Source of the DNA: Deltaproteobacteria bacterium RIFCSPLOWO2_02_FULL_57_26 | Lineage (GTDB): Bacteria > Desulfobacterota > Binatia > UBA9968 | Direction of reading: 5' to 3' | Assembly (NCBI GenBank): GCA_001798455.1 | Contig: MGSI01000036.1 | Span: forward strand, 1-28,179 | Length of the DNA stretch: 28,179 bases | Part shown: positions 15,015-22,834 of the stretch, piece after piece | Layout: each line of letters begins with the position of its first letter | Numbering within the stretch: the first letter of the stretch is position 1 | The notes under the pieces: model-generated | The model's input: only the letters and a program-made list of their open reading frames with translations | What the model was told of the DNA's origin: nothing | Databases searched by the model: none | Made by a program: the position numbers and the translations under genes

Positions 15015-16372
15015 GTCGTCCCGGCCAGCTCAAAGGGGACCCGCAAAGGCGCCTTCCTCGTTTCCAACTCCTCCCAGAGTTCCGCGGCGATCTCGGCCGC
15101 GTGGGGGCCGGGAATTCCATCGAGGAATAGTACCATATTGTCTTTCGTCTGTAGGAGGAGCGGATGGGCGCCCTCCGGTGCGATGAGCTTATCCGCATCG
15201 GTTGGGCTCGTCACCAACGCGACCCCGTAGCGTCTTTGCAATCCCCCGCGGAAGGCGGCAGCGAAATCCTGCGCCCCGGAAGGGCTGGCCCAAGCCGTGA
15301 CCCATCCGATGATCAGGTCTCTGCGTTCCCGGAACGCCATTAAAGTGTCCCCGGCCCACCCGGCGGCGATTTTTTCGGCATCCTCTTTGGACAGATTTTG
15401 GGCCAGGAGATGCCGGACCATCAGTTCGCCCAAGGTCTCGTCCACGATTTTCTGTGCGCCGAACTGTCGAATGAGCGTCCATGGAACGATCTCGAGAGGG
15501 TCCTCCCTTTTGAGGTAATACTTTTCGGGGTGGAGAATCTGCGCGGTGGAAACGGGCGGATCGGACAACAGAGCATTGACTCCCTCCCAGCCTTTGCGAG
15601 AGTAGGCCCATGACACGAATTGGCTGCCGTAGAGATATTCCAGGGCCAGTGTCTGACGCAGCACCGCGGGAAATTGCGGGAGCTCGTCGTCGAGGCGCTC
15701 AGCGAGCCGAAAAAGGCTTTTAACTCCCGCCAGAATTTTTTCTTTCGTCCCTTCACCGTTCTCCGTGAAATAGGCGAGCCCGACCAGGACCGCGTCCCCC
15801 TGGATCAGCGCGCGCAGGGCCAATTTCGCGTCTGGGGTGTCTCTGGTTTTGATTTTCTCCTGCCAATGGAAATGTTGTTCCTGGAGGGCGTGGGTGAGCG
15901 CATGGACGAGAAGTATCTGCTGGGCCATCTCCTCGTTGACCCTCCATGGGGAGCGCAACAAGGCAAAGGCAGTCCCCAAAGGCTCCTGCGGGACCAGGAT
16001 GCTTCTTTTGCGGGCATCATAACGGATCGCTTGTTGGAAGAACTTGAGGTCAATCAGGGCCTTCGGTAGGTCTACCGACTCGGGCAGGAGGCCGAGGCGT
16101 TTATAGACCTCCCCGGTGGTGGAAAGCTGCGCCGCCGATTCTTCCTCGATCGCGGTTGACAACGCGGACCGGATCTCTTCGAGCTTCTGCGTTTCCATGG
16201 AAACTTCCTGCTCGAAGGGCAGTCCCCGCAGGCGAGAAACCGCCTTTTTGAGTTCCTCAAAGGATTGGGGGGGGCGTGGCGAGAGGAACCCGAAGTCATT
16301 TCCGGCACAGCCGACAAGGAGGAGAACTGCGCCTGAAAGGCATAGCTTAGCGCCCAATTTGCCAAGGGCCAT
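14987..16372 (-). CDS. Lipoprotein resembling a zincin metalloprotease without its catalytic Glu
   Basis: A 461-residue predicted lipoprotein: basic N-terminus, hydrophobic segment and lipobox LLVGC with Cys22. I do not know a named family, but residues 156-168 read VHALTHALQEQHF. Many extracytoplasmic proteins have the zinc-protease motif HELTHALQDQ at this place. Here the Glu is Ala158 (codon GCG, one base from GAG). The downstream ALIQGDAVLV at 188-197 has Gln191 where related proteins have Glu (EGDATL), the likely third zinc ligand. The two His are kept. It may therefore bind a partner or peptide without cleaving it. It follows the RlpA gene with no gap (stop TAA directly followed by ATG), so the two are coupled and probably act together in the envelope. 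Confidence 0.8.
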   Translation of the reverse strand: MALGKLGAKLCLSGAVLLLVGCAGNDFGFLSPRPPQSFEELKKAVSRLRGLPFEQEVSMETQKLEEIRSALSTAIEEESAAQLSTTGEVYKRLGLLPESVDLPKALIDLKFFQQAIRYDARKRSILVPQEPLGTAFALLRSPWRVNEEMAQQILLVHALTHALQEQHFHWQEKIKTRDTPDAKLALRALIQGDAVLVGLAYFTENGEGTKEKILAGVKSLFRLAERLDDELPQFPAVLRQTLALEYLYGSQFVSWAYSRKGWEGVNALLSDPPVSTAQILHPEKYYLKREDPLEIVPWTLIRQFGAQKIVDETLGELMVRHLLAQNLSKEDAEKIAAGWAGDTLMAFRERRDLIIGWVTAWASPSGAQDFAAAFRGGLQRRYGVALVTSPTDADKLIAPEGAHPLLLQTKDNMVLFLDGIPGPHAAEIAAELWEELETRKAPLRVPFELAGTTQLPLGVME

Positions 16373-17083
16373 TTATTTCTCCATGATGATGGTGGATAAC
16401 CCCAAGCGCGCCAGGTGGCGGGCATGTCCCTCGGCATCACGACGGTCGGAGAAGGTTCCCAGCTGCACCCGAAAATAAACCGCATCCTTTCCCTGAACTG
16501 GGACGATGGAGACCTGGGGTATTTCTGGATACACGTTCGTGAGGTGGGCCCTGAGTCGCCGGGCATTTTCCTCGGAAATGAAAGAGCCCGCCTGGAGGGT
16601 GTAGTCCAAGCTTGCTCGGATCAGAGAAATTTCGTGCGACCCGCTGTCGATCACCTCGATCCGCACCGGGATCGTTCCCGGTCCGATCATTCCCATCATT
16701 TTGGCGGCGGCGTACGAGAGGTCGAGTATTCTCCCTTTGGCAAAAGGTCCGCGGTCGTTAATGGTAACTTCTGTGGACCTTCCGTTATCGAGGTTGGTAA
16801 CCATCACTCGGGTGCCGAGGGGCAGAGTCTGGTGCGCGGCGGTAAGCTCGAATTGGTCGTAGACGGCCCCGCTGGCCGTGGGTTGGCCATGGAACCCTGG
16901 GCCGTACCAAGAGGCGATCCCGGTTTGGCTCGCACCGCCGCGGGGCAATGAGGGTTCGGGCGTTTTAACCCTTGCCGGGGGCAGGGAGCAGGCCATGGAA
17001 AAGAAAAGGGCAAAGACGGTCCAGAGCTGTGACAGGCTCGAACTTTTCTCTCTATAGTTTCCCGGCGTCATTAAAAAACGCAT
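16373..17083 (-). CDS. rlpA: RlpA-like septal ring protein with DPBB and SPOR domains
   Basis: About 236 residues. A signal/lipoprotein-like N-terminus (hydrophobic LWTVFALFFSMAC) precedes the double-psi beta-barrel: GIASWYGPGFHGQPTASG, LPLGTRVMVTNL and the active-site-like INDRGPFAKGRILDLS. RlpA proteins are lytic transglycosylases acting on denuded septal peptidoglycan, or scaffolds. The C-terminal 75 residues (YTLQAGSF to YFRVQLGTFSDR) form a SPOR domain that binds denuded glycan. Candidate starts are ATG 17083, ATG 17071 and a TTG at 17155. A TATAAT at 17082-17087 overlaps the 17083 start, which would favour 17071 if it is a real -10. Coupled to the following lipoprotein gene. Confidence 0.9.
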   Translation of the reverse strand: MRFLMTPGNYREKSSSLSQLWTVFALFFSMACSLPPARVKTPEPSLPRGGASQTGIASWYGPGFHGQPTASGAVYDQFELTAAHQTLPLGTRVMVTNLDNGRSTEVTINDRGPFAKGRILDLSYAAAKMMGMIGPGTIPVRIEVIDSGSHEISLIRASLDYTLQAGSFISEENARRLRAHLTNVYPEIPQVSIVPVQGKDAVYFRVQLGTFSDRRDAEGHARHLARLGLSTIIMEK

Positions 17084-17195
17084 TATACGGAAAGGGAACT
17101 GGGGATGGAAGCGAAAAGGGCCATTTACGAAGACTGGGGATTGTGTTAACTTCAAAAATTAGCAGGAAGGGTCTTTTTTTAGGAGCTTTGACCTC
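17072..17195. promoter_or_regulatory. Divergent promoter region between rlpA and yebC
   Basis: On the minus strand a perfect TATAAT (17082-17087) lies at the beginning of the rlpA gene, but its -35 (around CTTCCA) is weak. On the plus strand TTTACG followed 17 bases later by TAACTT is a weak possible promoter for yebC. AGGAG ten bases before the yebC ATG is its ribosome site. Confidence 0.4.
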
Positions 17196-17942
17196 ATGTC
17201 GGGCCATTCAAAATGGAGTTCCATCAAGCACAAGAAGGCGGCCAAGGACGCCAGGAGGGGAAAGCTCTTCACCAAGTTGATCAAGGAGATCACTGTCGCC
17301 GCGAGGATGGGCGGGGGAGACATCAGCGCCAACCCGCGACTGCGCACGGCCGTTCAGACAGCCAAGGCTGCCAGCATGCCCAACGACAACATCGAGAGGG
17401 CGATCAAAAAGGGGACCGGCGAGCTCGAAGGCGTCCACTACGAAGAGATCCATTACGAGGGGTATGGGCCGGGGGGCGCCGCCATCTTGGTTCAAGTCCT
17501 AACCGATAACAAAAATCGCACCGTGCAGGAGATTCGCCACCTCTTTTCGAAGTACGGCGGCAATCTGGGTGAGACAGGTTGCGTGGCGTGGATGTTCGAC
17601 AAAAAAGGCCTGATCACCGTGGAGAAGACCAAGGTGGGAGAAGACCAGTTGATCAATCTCGCCCTGGAAGCCGGGGCCGAGGATGTCCGGGAGGAAGACA
17701 GCCTGTTCGAGGTGGTCACGCGACCGGAGGACTTTGAAAAAGTCAGAGAACGCCTCGAGCGGGAAAAAATTCCCACGGTGGCGGCACAGATCACCATGAT
17801 CCCAAAGAGCACGGTCTTCCTGGATGGCCACAACGCGGAGCAGATTCTCAAGCTTACGGAAGAGCTGGAAGAGCTCGACGATGTGCAGAGCGTGGCGGCC
17901 AATTTCGACATTCCTAACGAACTCTTGGAGCGGGCCAGTTGA
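17196..17942 (+). CDS. yebC: YebC/PmpR (TACO1) family protein
   Basis: A 248-residue, full-length YebC. The signature MSGHSKWSSIKHKKAAKDAR opens the protein, with GGGDISANPRLRTAVQTAKA and MPNDNIERAIKKG following, then the GPGGAAILV and NRTVQEIRHLFSKYGGNLG blocks of the second domain. The family was long listed as transcriptional regulators, and some members are now linked to translation of difficult (for example proline-rich) sequences. It leads the ruvCAB cluster, a common arrangement. Its TGA stop overlaps the ruvC ATG by one base, so the two are coupled. Confidence 0.96.
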   Translation: MSGHSKWSSIKHKKAAKDARRGKLFTKLIKEITVAARMGGGDISANPRLRTAVQTAKAASMPNDNIERAIKKGTGELEGVHYEEIHYEGYGPGGAAILVQVLTDNKNRTVQEIRHLFSKYGGNLGETGCVAWMFDKKGLITVEKTKVGEDQLINLALEAGAEDVREEDSLFEVVTRPEDFEKVRERLEREKIPTVAAQITMIPKSTVFLDGHNAEQILKLTEELEELDDVQSVAANFDIPNELLERAS

Positions 17943-18526
17943 TGCGGTTTCGGCTCAATCCCGATGACGGCGCGAGCTCCTGTGAGGACGGTCAAAGAGT
18001 CCTGGGCATTGACCCTGGCACGATCACCACGGGGTGGGGAGTGGTCGAGGTGGCGGGTGGGGCGCTCTGTCATCTGGCCCACGGGACCATCGGCGCTTTG
18101 GGAGGCTTGGGGCAGGGCAGGCGCTTGAGCCGGATTTATCGCGGCCTCCAAGAGATCGTTCGTCGCTATGAGCCTCAAGGGGTTAGTCTTGAGAAGGTTT
18201 TTTTCGCGCGCAATGCTCAGAGCGCACTGAAGCTCGGCCAGGCCCGCGGGGTTGCCCTGCTGGTGGCCGCCGAGAACGAGCTTGCCATTAACGAGTACGC
18301 CTCCGCTGAGATCAAACTCGCCGTTGTGGGTTACGGCAGAGCTTCCAAAGAGCAGGTGCAAAAAATGGTCGCTTCGCTGCTGCATCTCACCGGGCGAGTC
18401 CAGGCGGATGCGGCCGATGCTCTTGCGGCCGCGATCTGCTATCTCCATCAACGTCCCTTTCGTGCCCGAGTGGTTGGGGCGCTTCCGGTCGCGGGCCGAG
18501 AGCTGAGACGGGGCAGGGTGCCTTAA
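17942..18526 (+). CDS. ruvC: Holliday junction resolvase RuvC
   Basis: A 194-residue endonuclease resolving Holliday junctions together with RuvAB. The RNase H-like catalytic acids are present: Asp in GIDPGTITTGWG, Glu in SLEKVFFARNAQSALKLGQA, and the Asp pair in QADAADALAAAICY. The N-terminus is about 19 residues longer than in E. coli RuvC, which starts almost at the catalytic strand, and no in-frame start lies closer. The ATG at 17942 overlaps the yebC stop. It is followed by a 61-base gap to ruvA that contains a GGGTGCACCC palindrome. Confidence 0.96.
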   Translation: MRFRLNPDDGASSCEDGQRVLGIDPGTITTGWGVVEVAGGALCHLAHGTIGALGGLGQGRRLSRIYRGLQEIVRRYEPQGVSLEKVFFARNAQSALKLGQARGVALLVAAENELAINEYASAEIKLAVVGYGRASKEQVQKMVASLLHLTGRVQADAADALAAAICYLHQRPFRARVVGALPVAGRELRRGRVP

Positions 18527-18587
18527 CGGGTGGTGCCTTTGATGCGGCCAGGGGTGCACCCAGGCCGTTTGACAAGCGGGATAGCGC

Positions 18588-19172
18588 ATGATTGCCAAGA
18601 TTACCGGGGCGCTCGCACACAAGGAGCCCGGTGAAATTACCATCGATGTCGGCGGAGTCGGATATCAGATCTTTATTCCCCTGAGCGTTTTTTACCGCCT
18701 TCCGGAGCCGGGGGGGCGCGTAAGCCTTTTTGTTCACACCCATGTGCGGGAGGATGCCCTGCAACTGTTCGGCTTTTTGGAGCCAGCCGAGAAGCAGTTG
18801 TTTTTGCTCCTCAAGAGCGTCGCGGGGATCGGGCCGAAACTGGCCCTCAATATCCTTTCCGGTATTCCGGCGGAGGATTTGGCGCGGGCGCTCAGAGAGG
18901 GGGACCAGGTGCGGCTTCTGTCGATTCCCGGTGTCGGAAAGAAATTAGCCGAGCGAATGATCGTGGAGCTTAGGGATAAATTTTCCGCTCTCTCGGCAGA
19001 ACGGGTCGGGCATGAGGATGGCTCCCAACTGGTCAAGGATGCGGTCTCAGCGCTCGTCAACCTGGGCTATCGGCCCGCAGAGGCGGAGAAGAGCGTGCGC
19101 GAGATTGCCCAGGGAGGGCAGGGAAGTTTGCCGGGGGTGCTCAAAGAGGCCTTGCGCAGGCTCAGTCAGTAG
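18588..19172 (+). CDS. ruvA: Holliday junction branch migration protein RuvA
   Basis: A 194-residue junction-binding subunit that forms tetramers and loads RuvB. The OB-fold domain (MIAKITGAL to HVREDALQLFGF) is followed by two helix-hairpin-helix motifs (LKSVAGIGPKLALNILSG and LLSIPGVGKKLAERMIVEL). After a flexible linker, the small C-terminal RuvB-binding domain (VKDAVSALVNLGYRPAEAEKS) ends the protein. Length is standard. The gap to ruvB is unusual, see the repeat tract after it. Confidence 0.96.
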   Translation: MIAKITGALAHKEPGEITIDVGGVGYQIFIPLSVFYRLPEPGGRVSLFVHTHVREDALQLFGFLEPAEKQLFLLLKSVAGIGPKLALNILSGIPAEDLARALREGDQVRLLSIPGVGKKLAERMIVELRDKFSALSAERVGHEDGSQLVKDAVSALVNLGYRPAEAEKSVREIAQGGQGSLPGVLKEALRRLSQ

Positions 19173-19274
19173 TCAAATTTAAAAAGCAAATTTGAATCTC
19201 AAATGGCAGATCTCAAATCTCAAATTGAAAGTCTTTTGCATCTGCAATCTGAGATCTGAAATTTGAAATTGATC
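19173..19274. repeat. AT-rich shuffled-repeat spacer with imperfect hairpin between ruvA and ruvB
   Basis: This roughly 100-base spacer is far more AT-rich than its surroundings and is built of a few words in both orientations: TCTCAAAT, GATCTGAAATTTGAAATTG, AAATTTGAA. CTCAAATCTCAAATTG (19212-19227) and CAATCTGAGATCTGAA (19245-19260) are inverted copies matching at 13 of 16 positions across a 17-base loop. It leaves ruvB without a recognisable Shine-Dalgarno. Confidence 0.6.
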
Positions 19275-20312
19275 ATGGACCCCCGTCACATATCAGCTAA
19301 AAGCACCGAAGAAGATCTCAAATACGAGATTAACCTGCGACCGCGGGGCTTTGCGGAGTATGTGGGGCAGGAGCAGGTTAAGGAAAACCTGAAGGTGGCC
19401 ATCGCCGCCGCGCACGGGCGCCGGGATGTGCTGGACCACATTCTCTTCCACGGCCCACCCGGTTTAGGAAAGACCTCGCTCGCCTACATCGTCGCGCGGG
19501 AGATGGGAGTTAACATCAAAGCAACCTCTGGGCCAGTCGTCGAGAGGCCGGGAGACCTGGCGGCGCTGCTCACGAATCTGGAAGAGGGGGATATTCTTTT
19601 TATCGATGAGATTCACCGGCTCAATCACGTCGTGGAAGAGGTCCTGTACCCGGCCATGGAGGACTATCAGATCGATCTCATGATCGGCCAGGGCCCCTCG
19701 GCGAGATCGATCAAGTTGGATCTCAAGCGCTTCACTTTGGTCGGCGCGACGACGCGCTCAGGGCTGCTGACCTCGCCGCTGAGGAATCGCTTCGGCGCCA
19801 TCTTCCGCCTGGATTTTTACTCACCTGAGGCCCTCACCGAAATTCTCAAGCGCTCCGCCTCGATTCTGGGCGTGGGCGGGGACCATGAGGGCCTAGTAGA
19901 GATCGCCCGCCGTGCGCGCGGGACCCCGCGGATCGCGAACCGGCTCCTGCGCCGCGTGCGCGACTATGCGCAGGTGAAGGCCTCGGGAACGATCACAAAG
20001 CCCGTCACCGACGAGGCCTTGCGGATGCAGGAAATCGACCCCCTGGGTTTTGATAAAATGGATCAGATGCTCCTTCTCACCATCATCGATAAGTTCGACG
20101 GAGGGCCCGTCGGCGTGGAGACCCTGGCGGCCGCGATCGGAGAGGAGAAAGATACCATTGAAGATGTTTATGAGCCCTATCTCATTCAGGCGGGATTTTT
20201 GCAGCGTACTCCGAGGGGGCGCGTGGCCACATCCCTGGCGTACAGTCATTTTGGTCGCAGCCGAGAAGCGAACCCATCGGCACGGTCGAAGAAGCAACCG
20301 AGTCTCTTTTAG
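19275..20312 (+). CDS. ruvB: Holliday junction branch migration ATPase RuvB
   Basis: A 345-residue AAA+ motor driving branch migration with RuvA. Visible are FAEYVGQEQVKENL, Walker A HGPPGLGKTS, Walker B ILFIDEIHRL, the sensor region GATTRSGLLTSPLRNRFG, the arginine-finger neighbourhood and the C-terminal winged helix (DTIEDVYEPYLIQAGFLQRTPRGR). The ATG at 19275 (MDPRHI) is the conserved start; a TTG at 19263 adds four residues from the repeat spacer. No ribosome site is seen, so translation may depend on the local AT-rich leader. Confidence 0.96.
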   Translation: MDPRHISAKSTEEDLKYEINLRPRGFAEYVGQEQVKENLKVAIAAAHGRRDVLDHILFHGPPGLGKTSLAYIVAREMGVNIKATSGPVVERPGDLAALLTNLEEGDILFIDEIHRLNHVVEEVLYPAMEDYQIDLMIGQGPSARSIKLDLKRFTLVGATTRSGLLTSPLRNRFGAIFRLDFYSPEALTEILKRSASILGVGGDHEGLVEIARRARGTPRIANRLLRRVRDYAQVKASGTITKPVTDEALRMQEIDPLGFDKMDQMLLLTIIDKFDGGPVGVETLAAAIGEEKDTIEDVYEPYLIQAGFLQRTPRGRVATSLAYSHFGRSREANPSARSKKQPSLF

Positions 20313-20346
20313 GTAGGGTTAAAGGGATCAAGGGACTGAAGGATCG

Positions 20347-20559
20347 ATGGGAGCGCCGGGTAGGTTACTTATTCTTTTTGGGGTCGTTTTGGTTGTCTTG
20401 GGGCTGCTTTTTTCCTTCGCGGGGAATATCCCCTGGCTGGGCCATTTGCCAGGGGATATTTATATTCAAAGAGAGCGCTTTACTTTTTACTTTCCTCTCA
20501 CGACTTGCCTCCTGCTGAGCCTGATCATAACGCTTGTCCTTTATCTGTTTAGGAGGTAG
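20347..20559 (+). CDS. DUF2905 family small membrane protein
   Basis: A 70-residue inner-membrane protein with two hydrophobic helices (LLILFGVVLVVLGLLFSFAG and TTCLLLSLIITLVLYLF) around the signature GNIPWLGHLPGDIYIQRERFTFYFPL. This matches DUF2905, a family of unknown function often found near ruvB. It lies 34 bases after ruvB and 41 before the kinase gene, in the same direction. Confidence 0.9.
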   Translation: MGAPGRLLILFGVVLVVLGLLFSFAGNIPWLGHLPGDIYIQRERFTFYFPLTTCLLLSLIITLVLYLFRR

Positions 20560-20600
20560 AATCCGCCAGCATTTTAGCGGGCGGACGGGCCTTTAGGAAT

Positions 20601-22832
20601 ATGGGGTCTCCGGACACAGTCAATGCCTTCGAGGAAGGCCTCAAGCGGGAAGAGGCCAAGCGGAGGAAGCGGGAAGGGCTGGTGATCCTCATCACCACCC
20701 TGATGGTGCTTTTGTTCGCCCTCTTCGAGGTCCAGGCACCCGAGATCTCCACCGATTATTCCCTCACCAACAATATCGCTTTCTTCCTCCTGCTCAACAT
20801 CAACATTATCCTGCTTGTCCTGCTCGTTTTTCTCGTCGTGCGGAACCTGGTGAAGCTTCTTTTCGAGAGGAAGAAGGGAATTCTAGGCTCTCGCTTACGG
20901 GTTCGCTTGGTGCTAGCCTTCGTGGCCCTCTCCCTGGTTCCGACCTTGCTCCTGTTTTTTATCGCCGGCGGCTTTGTGACCCGGTCCTTTGAGAGGTGGT
21001 TCGATGTCCAGGTCGAGAACGCACTTAAAGGTGCTCTCGAAATCGGTCATACCTATTATCAGAATTCGGCCAATAACGCTCTTTTTTACGCTCGCCAGCT
21101 CAGCCTGAGCATGACGCAGGGAGGACTCTTCGACGCAGAACGCATTGGCGATCTCAAGGAGTTCATTCAGTCCAAGCAGCGCGAGTATAACCTGGGGACG
21201 GTCGAGGTATTCTCTCCCGACCGACAGCTTTTAGTGGTCGCCTTCAATGATCAGGTGCCCACCGGCGTGACCATTCAACCGGAATCGGATTTTCTCAACC
21301 GGGCGCTGCGGGGCTTGGAGGTGACACGGACTCAGGCCTTTGGCGAGGGCGATATTATCCGCGGAGGCGTGCCGGTCTACAGTCCCGACAAGCGGATTCT
21401 GGGCGTCGTCGTGGTCGACTACTATGTCCCCAAAAGCATCACCAAGCGGGCTTTCCAGATATCGCGCTCTTACGAGCAGCACAAGAACTTGGCCATTTTG
21501 AAAGAACCCGTGAAAAACAGCTACATCCTCACTCTGCTCCTCATTACCTTGGTCATCATCTTTTCCGCCACCTGGTTTGGCTTGTACTTGGCCAAAGGGA
21601 TTACCGTGCCGATCCAGCGGCTGGCGGAGGGGACCCACCAGGTGGCCCAGGGGAATTGGGACTATCAGATAGAGCCCGTGGGAGACGACGAGATCGGAAC
21701 CTTGGTCGATTCGTTCAACCAGATGACGCAGGATCTCAAGCAGATCAACGTAGAGCTCGAACGCAGGGGGCGGTACACCGAGATGCTCTTGGCCAATATC
21801 ACGGCGGGCGTGATCTCCGTGGACCCGGCCGGGAAGATCACCACGATGAATAAGGCCGCCATCCAGATGCTCGGCCTGGGCGCGGAGCAGGCGCTGGGGA
21901 AGAATTACGCCGAAGTCTTTCAGGTGGAGCACCTCCGCGTGATGCGCGAGATGATGGAGCAGGTGCGGGAAGGCGCCAGCGTCGAGCAGGAAGTTAGGAT
22001 ACCGCATCCCGACCGATTCCTGACTCTTATGGCGGCCGCGGCGACGCTGAGAGATGACGAAGGAAAGATCCTTGGAGTCATGGTGTTCCTTGAGGACATC
22101 ACCCAGATCCAGAAAGTTCAGAGGATGGAGGCCTGGCGCGAGGTGGCGCGCCGGATCGCCCACGAGATCAAGAACCCTCTGACACCGATCCAGCTCTCGG
22201 CGGAGCGGCTGAGGCGGCGTTATGCGAAGCTGCTGGATGGGAACGGGGGTATTTTGGATAAGTGCACTGCCACAATTATCAAGCAGGTCGAGGAGTTGAA
22301 AAACCTGGTGAACGAGTTTTCTCAGTTTGCCCGCCTGCCGGCTGCCGAGCTTGCCCCTAATGATCTCAATGAGACCGTCAAAGAGGCCCTTTTCCTATTC
22401 AAAGAGGGGCATAAGGGGATTCACTTTAAGTTCGACAACGGAGAGCTTCCGCCGCTCGAATTGGACCGGGATCAAATCAAGCGGGCCCTGATCAATCTTT
22501 TAGATAATGCCGTGGCTGCGGTTGAGGAGGGTGGGGAGGTGAGGATCTTGACGGCCTACGATCCTTCCTTCGGCATCGTCCACTTGGAGGTGGCCGATAA
22601 CGGGTGCGGTTTGGCCCCCGAGGTCCGAGCGAGGATCTTTGAACCCTATTTTTCGACCAAGAAGAACGGTACCGGATTGGGCCTGGCCATTGTCAGCGCG
22701 ATTGTCGCCGATCATCGGGGCTATATCCGGGTGCGTCCGAACGAGCCCAAAGGCACAAGGCTTATCATTGAACTACCGGTGCGAGAGCAGGCGCAAGCGC
22801 AGGAAATCCGCAATAAGGCCGTCTACTCTTAG
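20601..22832 (+). CDS. ntrY: NtrY-like membrane sensor histidine kinase
   Basis: A 743-residue kinase. Three N-terminal transmembrane helices lie at about 26-45, 58-81 and 103-125. A periplasmic sensor region follows (about 130-305, with dCache/PDC-like stretches such as GTVEVFSPDRQLL and RGGVPVYSPDKRILGVVVVDYY), then a fourth helix at 308-330 and a HAMP domain. A PAS domain (about 390-500), HisKA with His521 in RRIAHEIKNPLTPIQLSAE, and a HATPase domain with NLLDNAVAAVE, DNGCGL and GTGLGL complete it. The topology is that of NtrY. NtrY normally pairs with the sigma-54 activator NtrX, but here the next gene, two bases downstream, is a receiver fused to LpxC. That makes it the likely phosphodonor. 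The signal sensed is unknown; envelope state is plausible. Confidence 0.9.
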   Translation: MGSPDTVNAFEEGLKREEAKRRKREGLVILITTLMVLLFALFEVQAPEISTDYSLTNNIAFFLLLNINIILLVLLVFLVVRNLVKLLFERKKGILGSRLRVRLVLAFVALSLVPTLLLFFIAGGFVTRSFERWFDVQVENALKGALEIGHTYYQNSANNALFYARQLSLSMTQGGLFDAERIGDLKEFIQSKQREYNLGTVEVFSPDRQLLVVAFNDQVPTGVTIQPESDFLNRALRGLEVTRTQAFGEGDIIRGGVPVYSPDKRILGVVVVDYYVPKSITKRAFQISRSYEQHKNLAILKEPVKNSYILTLLLITLVIIFSATWFGLYLAKGITVPIQRLAEGTHQVAQGNWDYQIEPVGDDEIGTLVDSFNQMTQDLKQINVELERRGRYTEMLLANITAGVISVDPAGKITTMNKAAIQMLGLGAEQALGKNYAEVFQVEHLRVMREMMEQVREGASVEQEVRIPHPDRFLTLMAAAATLRDDEGKILGVMVFLEDITQIQKVQRMEAWREVARRIAHEIKNPLTPIQLSAERLRRRYAKLLDGNGGILDKCTATIIKQVEELKNLVNEFSQFARLPAAELAPNDLNETVKEALFLFKEGHKGIHFKFDNGELPPLELDRDQIKRALINLLDNAVAAVEEGGEVRILTAYDPSFGIVHLEVADNGCGLAPEVRARIFEPYFSTKKNGTGLGLAIVSAIVADHRGYIRVRPNEPKGTRLIIELPVREQAQAQEIRNKAVYS

Positions 22833-22834
22833 CC

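Noticed and set aside
18552..18561. GGGTGCACCC palindrome between ruvC and ruvA
   Set aside because: Short, without a loop for a hairpin and without T-run; too common in G+C-rich DNA to call an operator.
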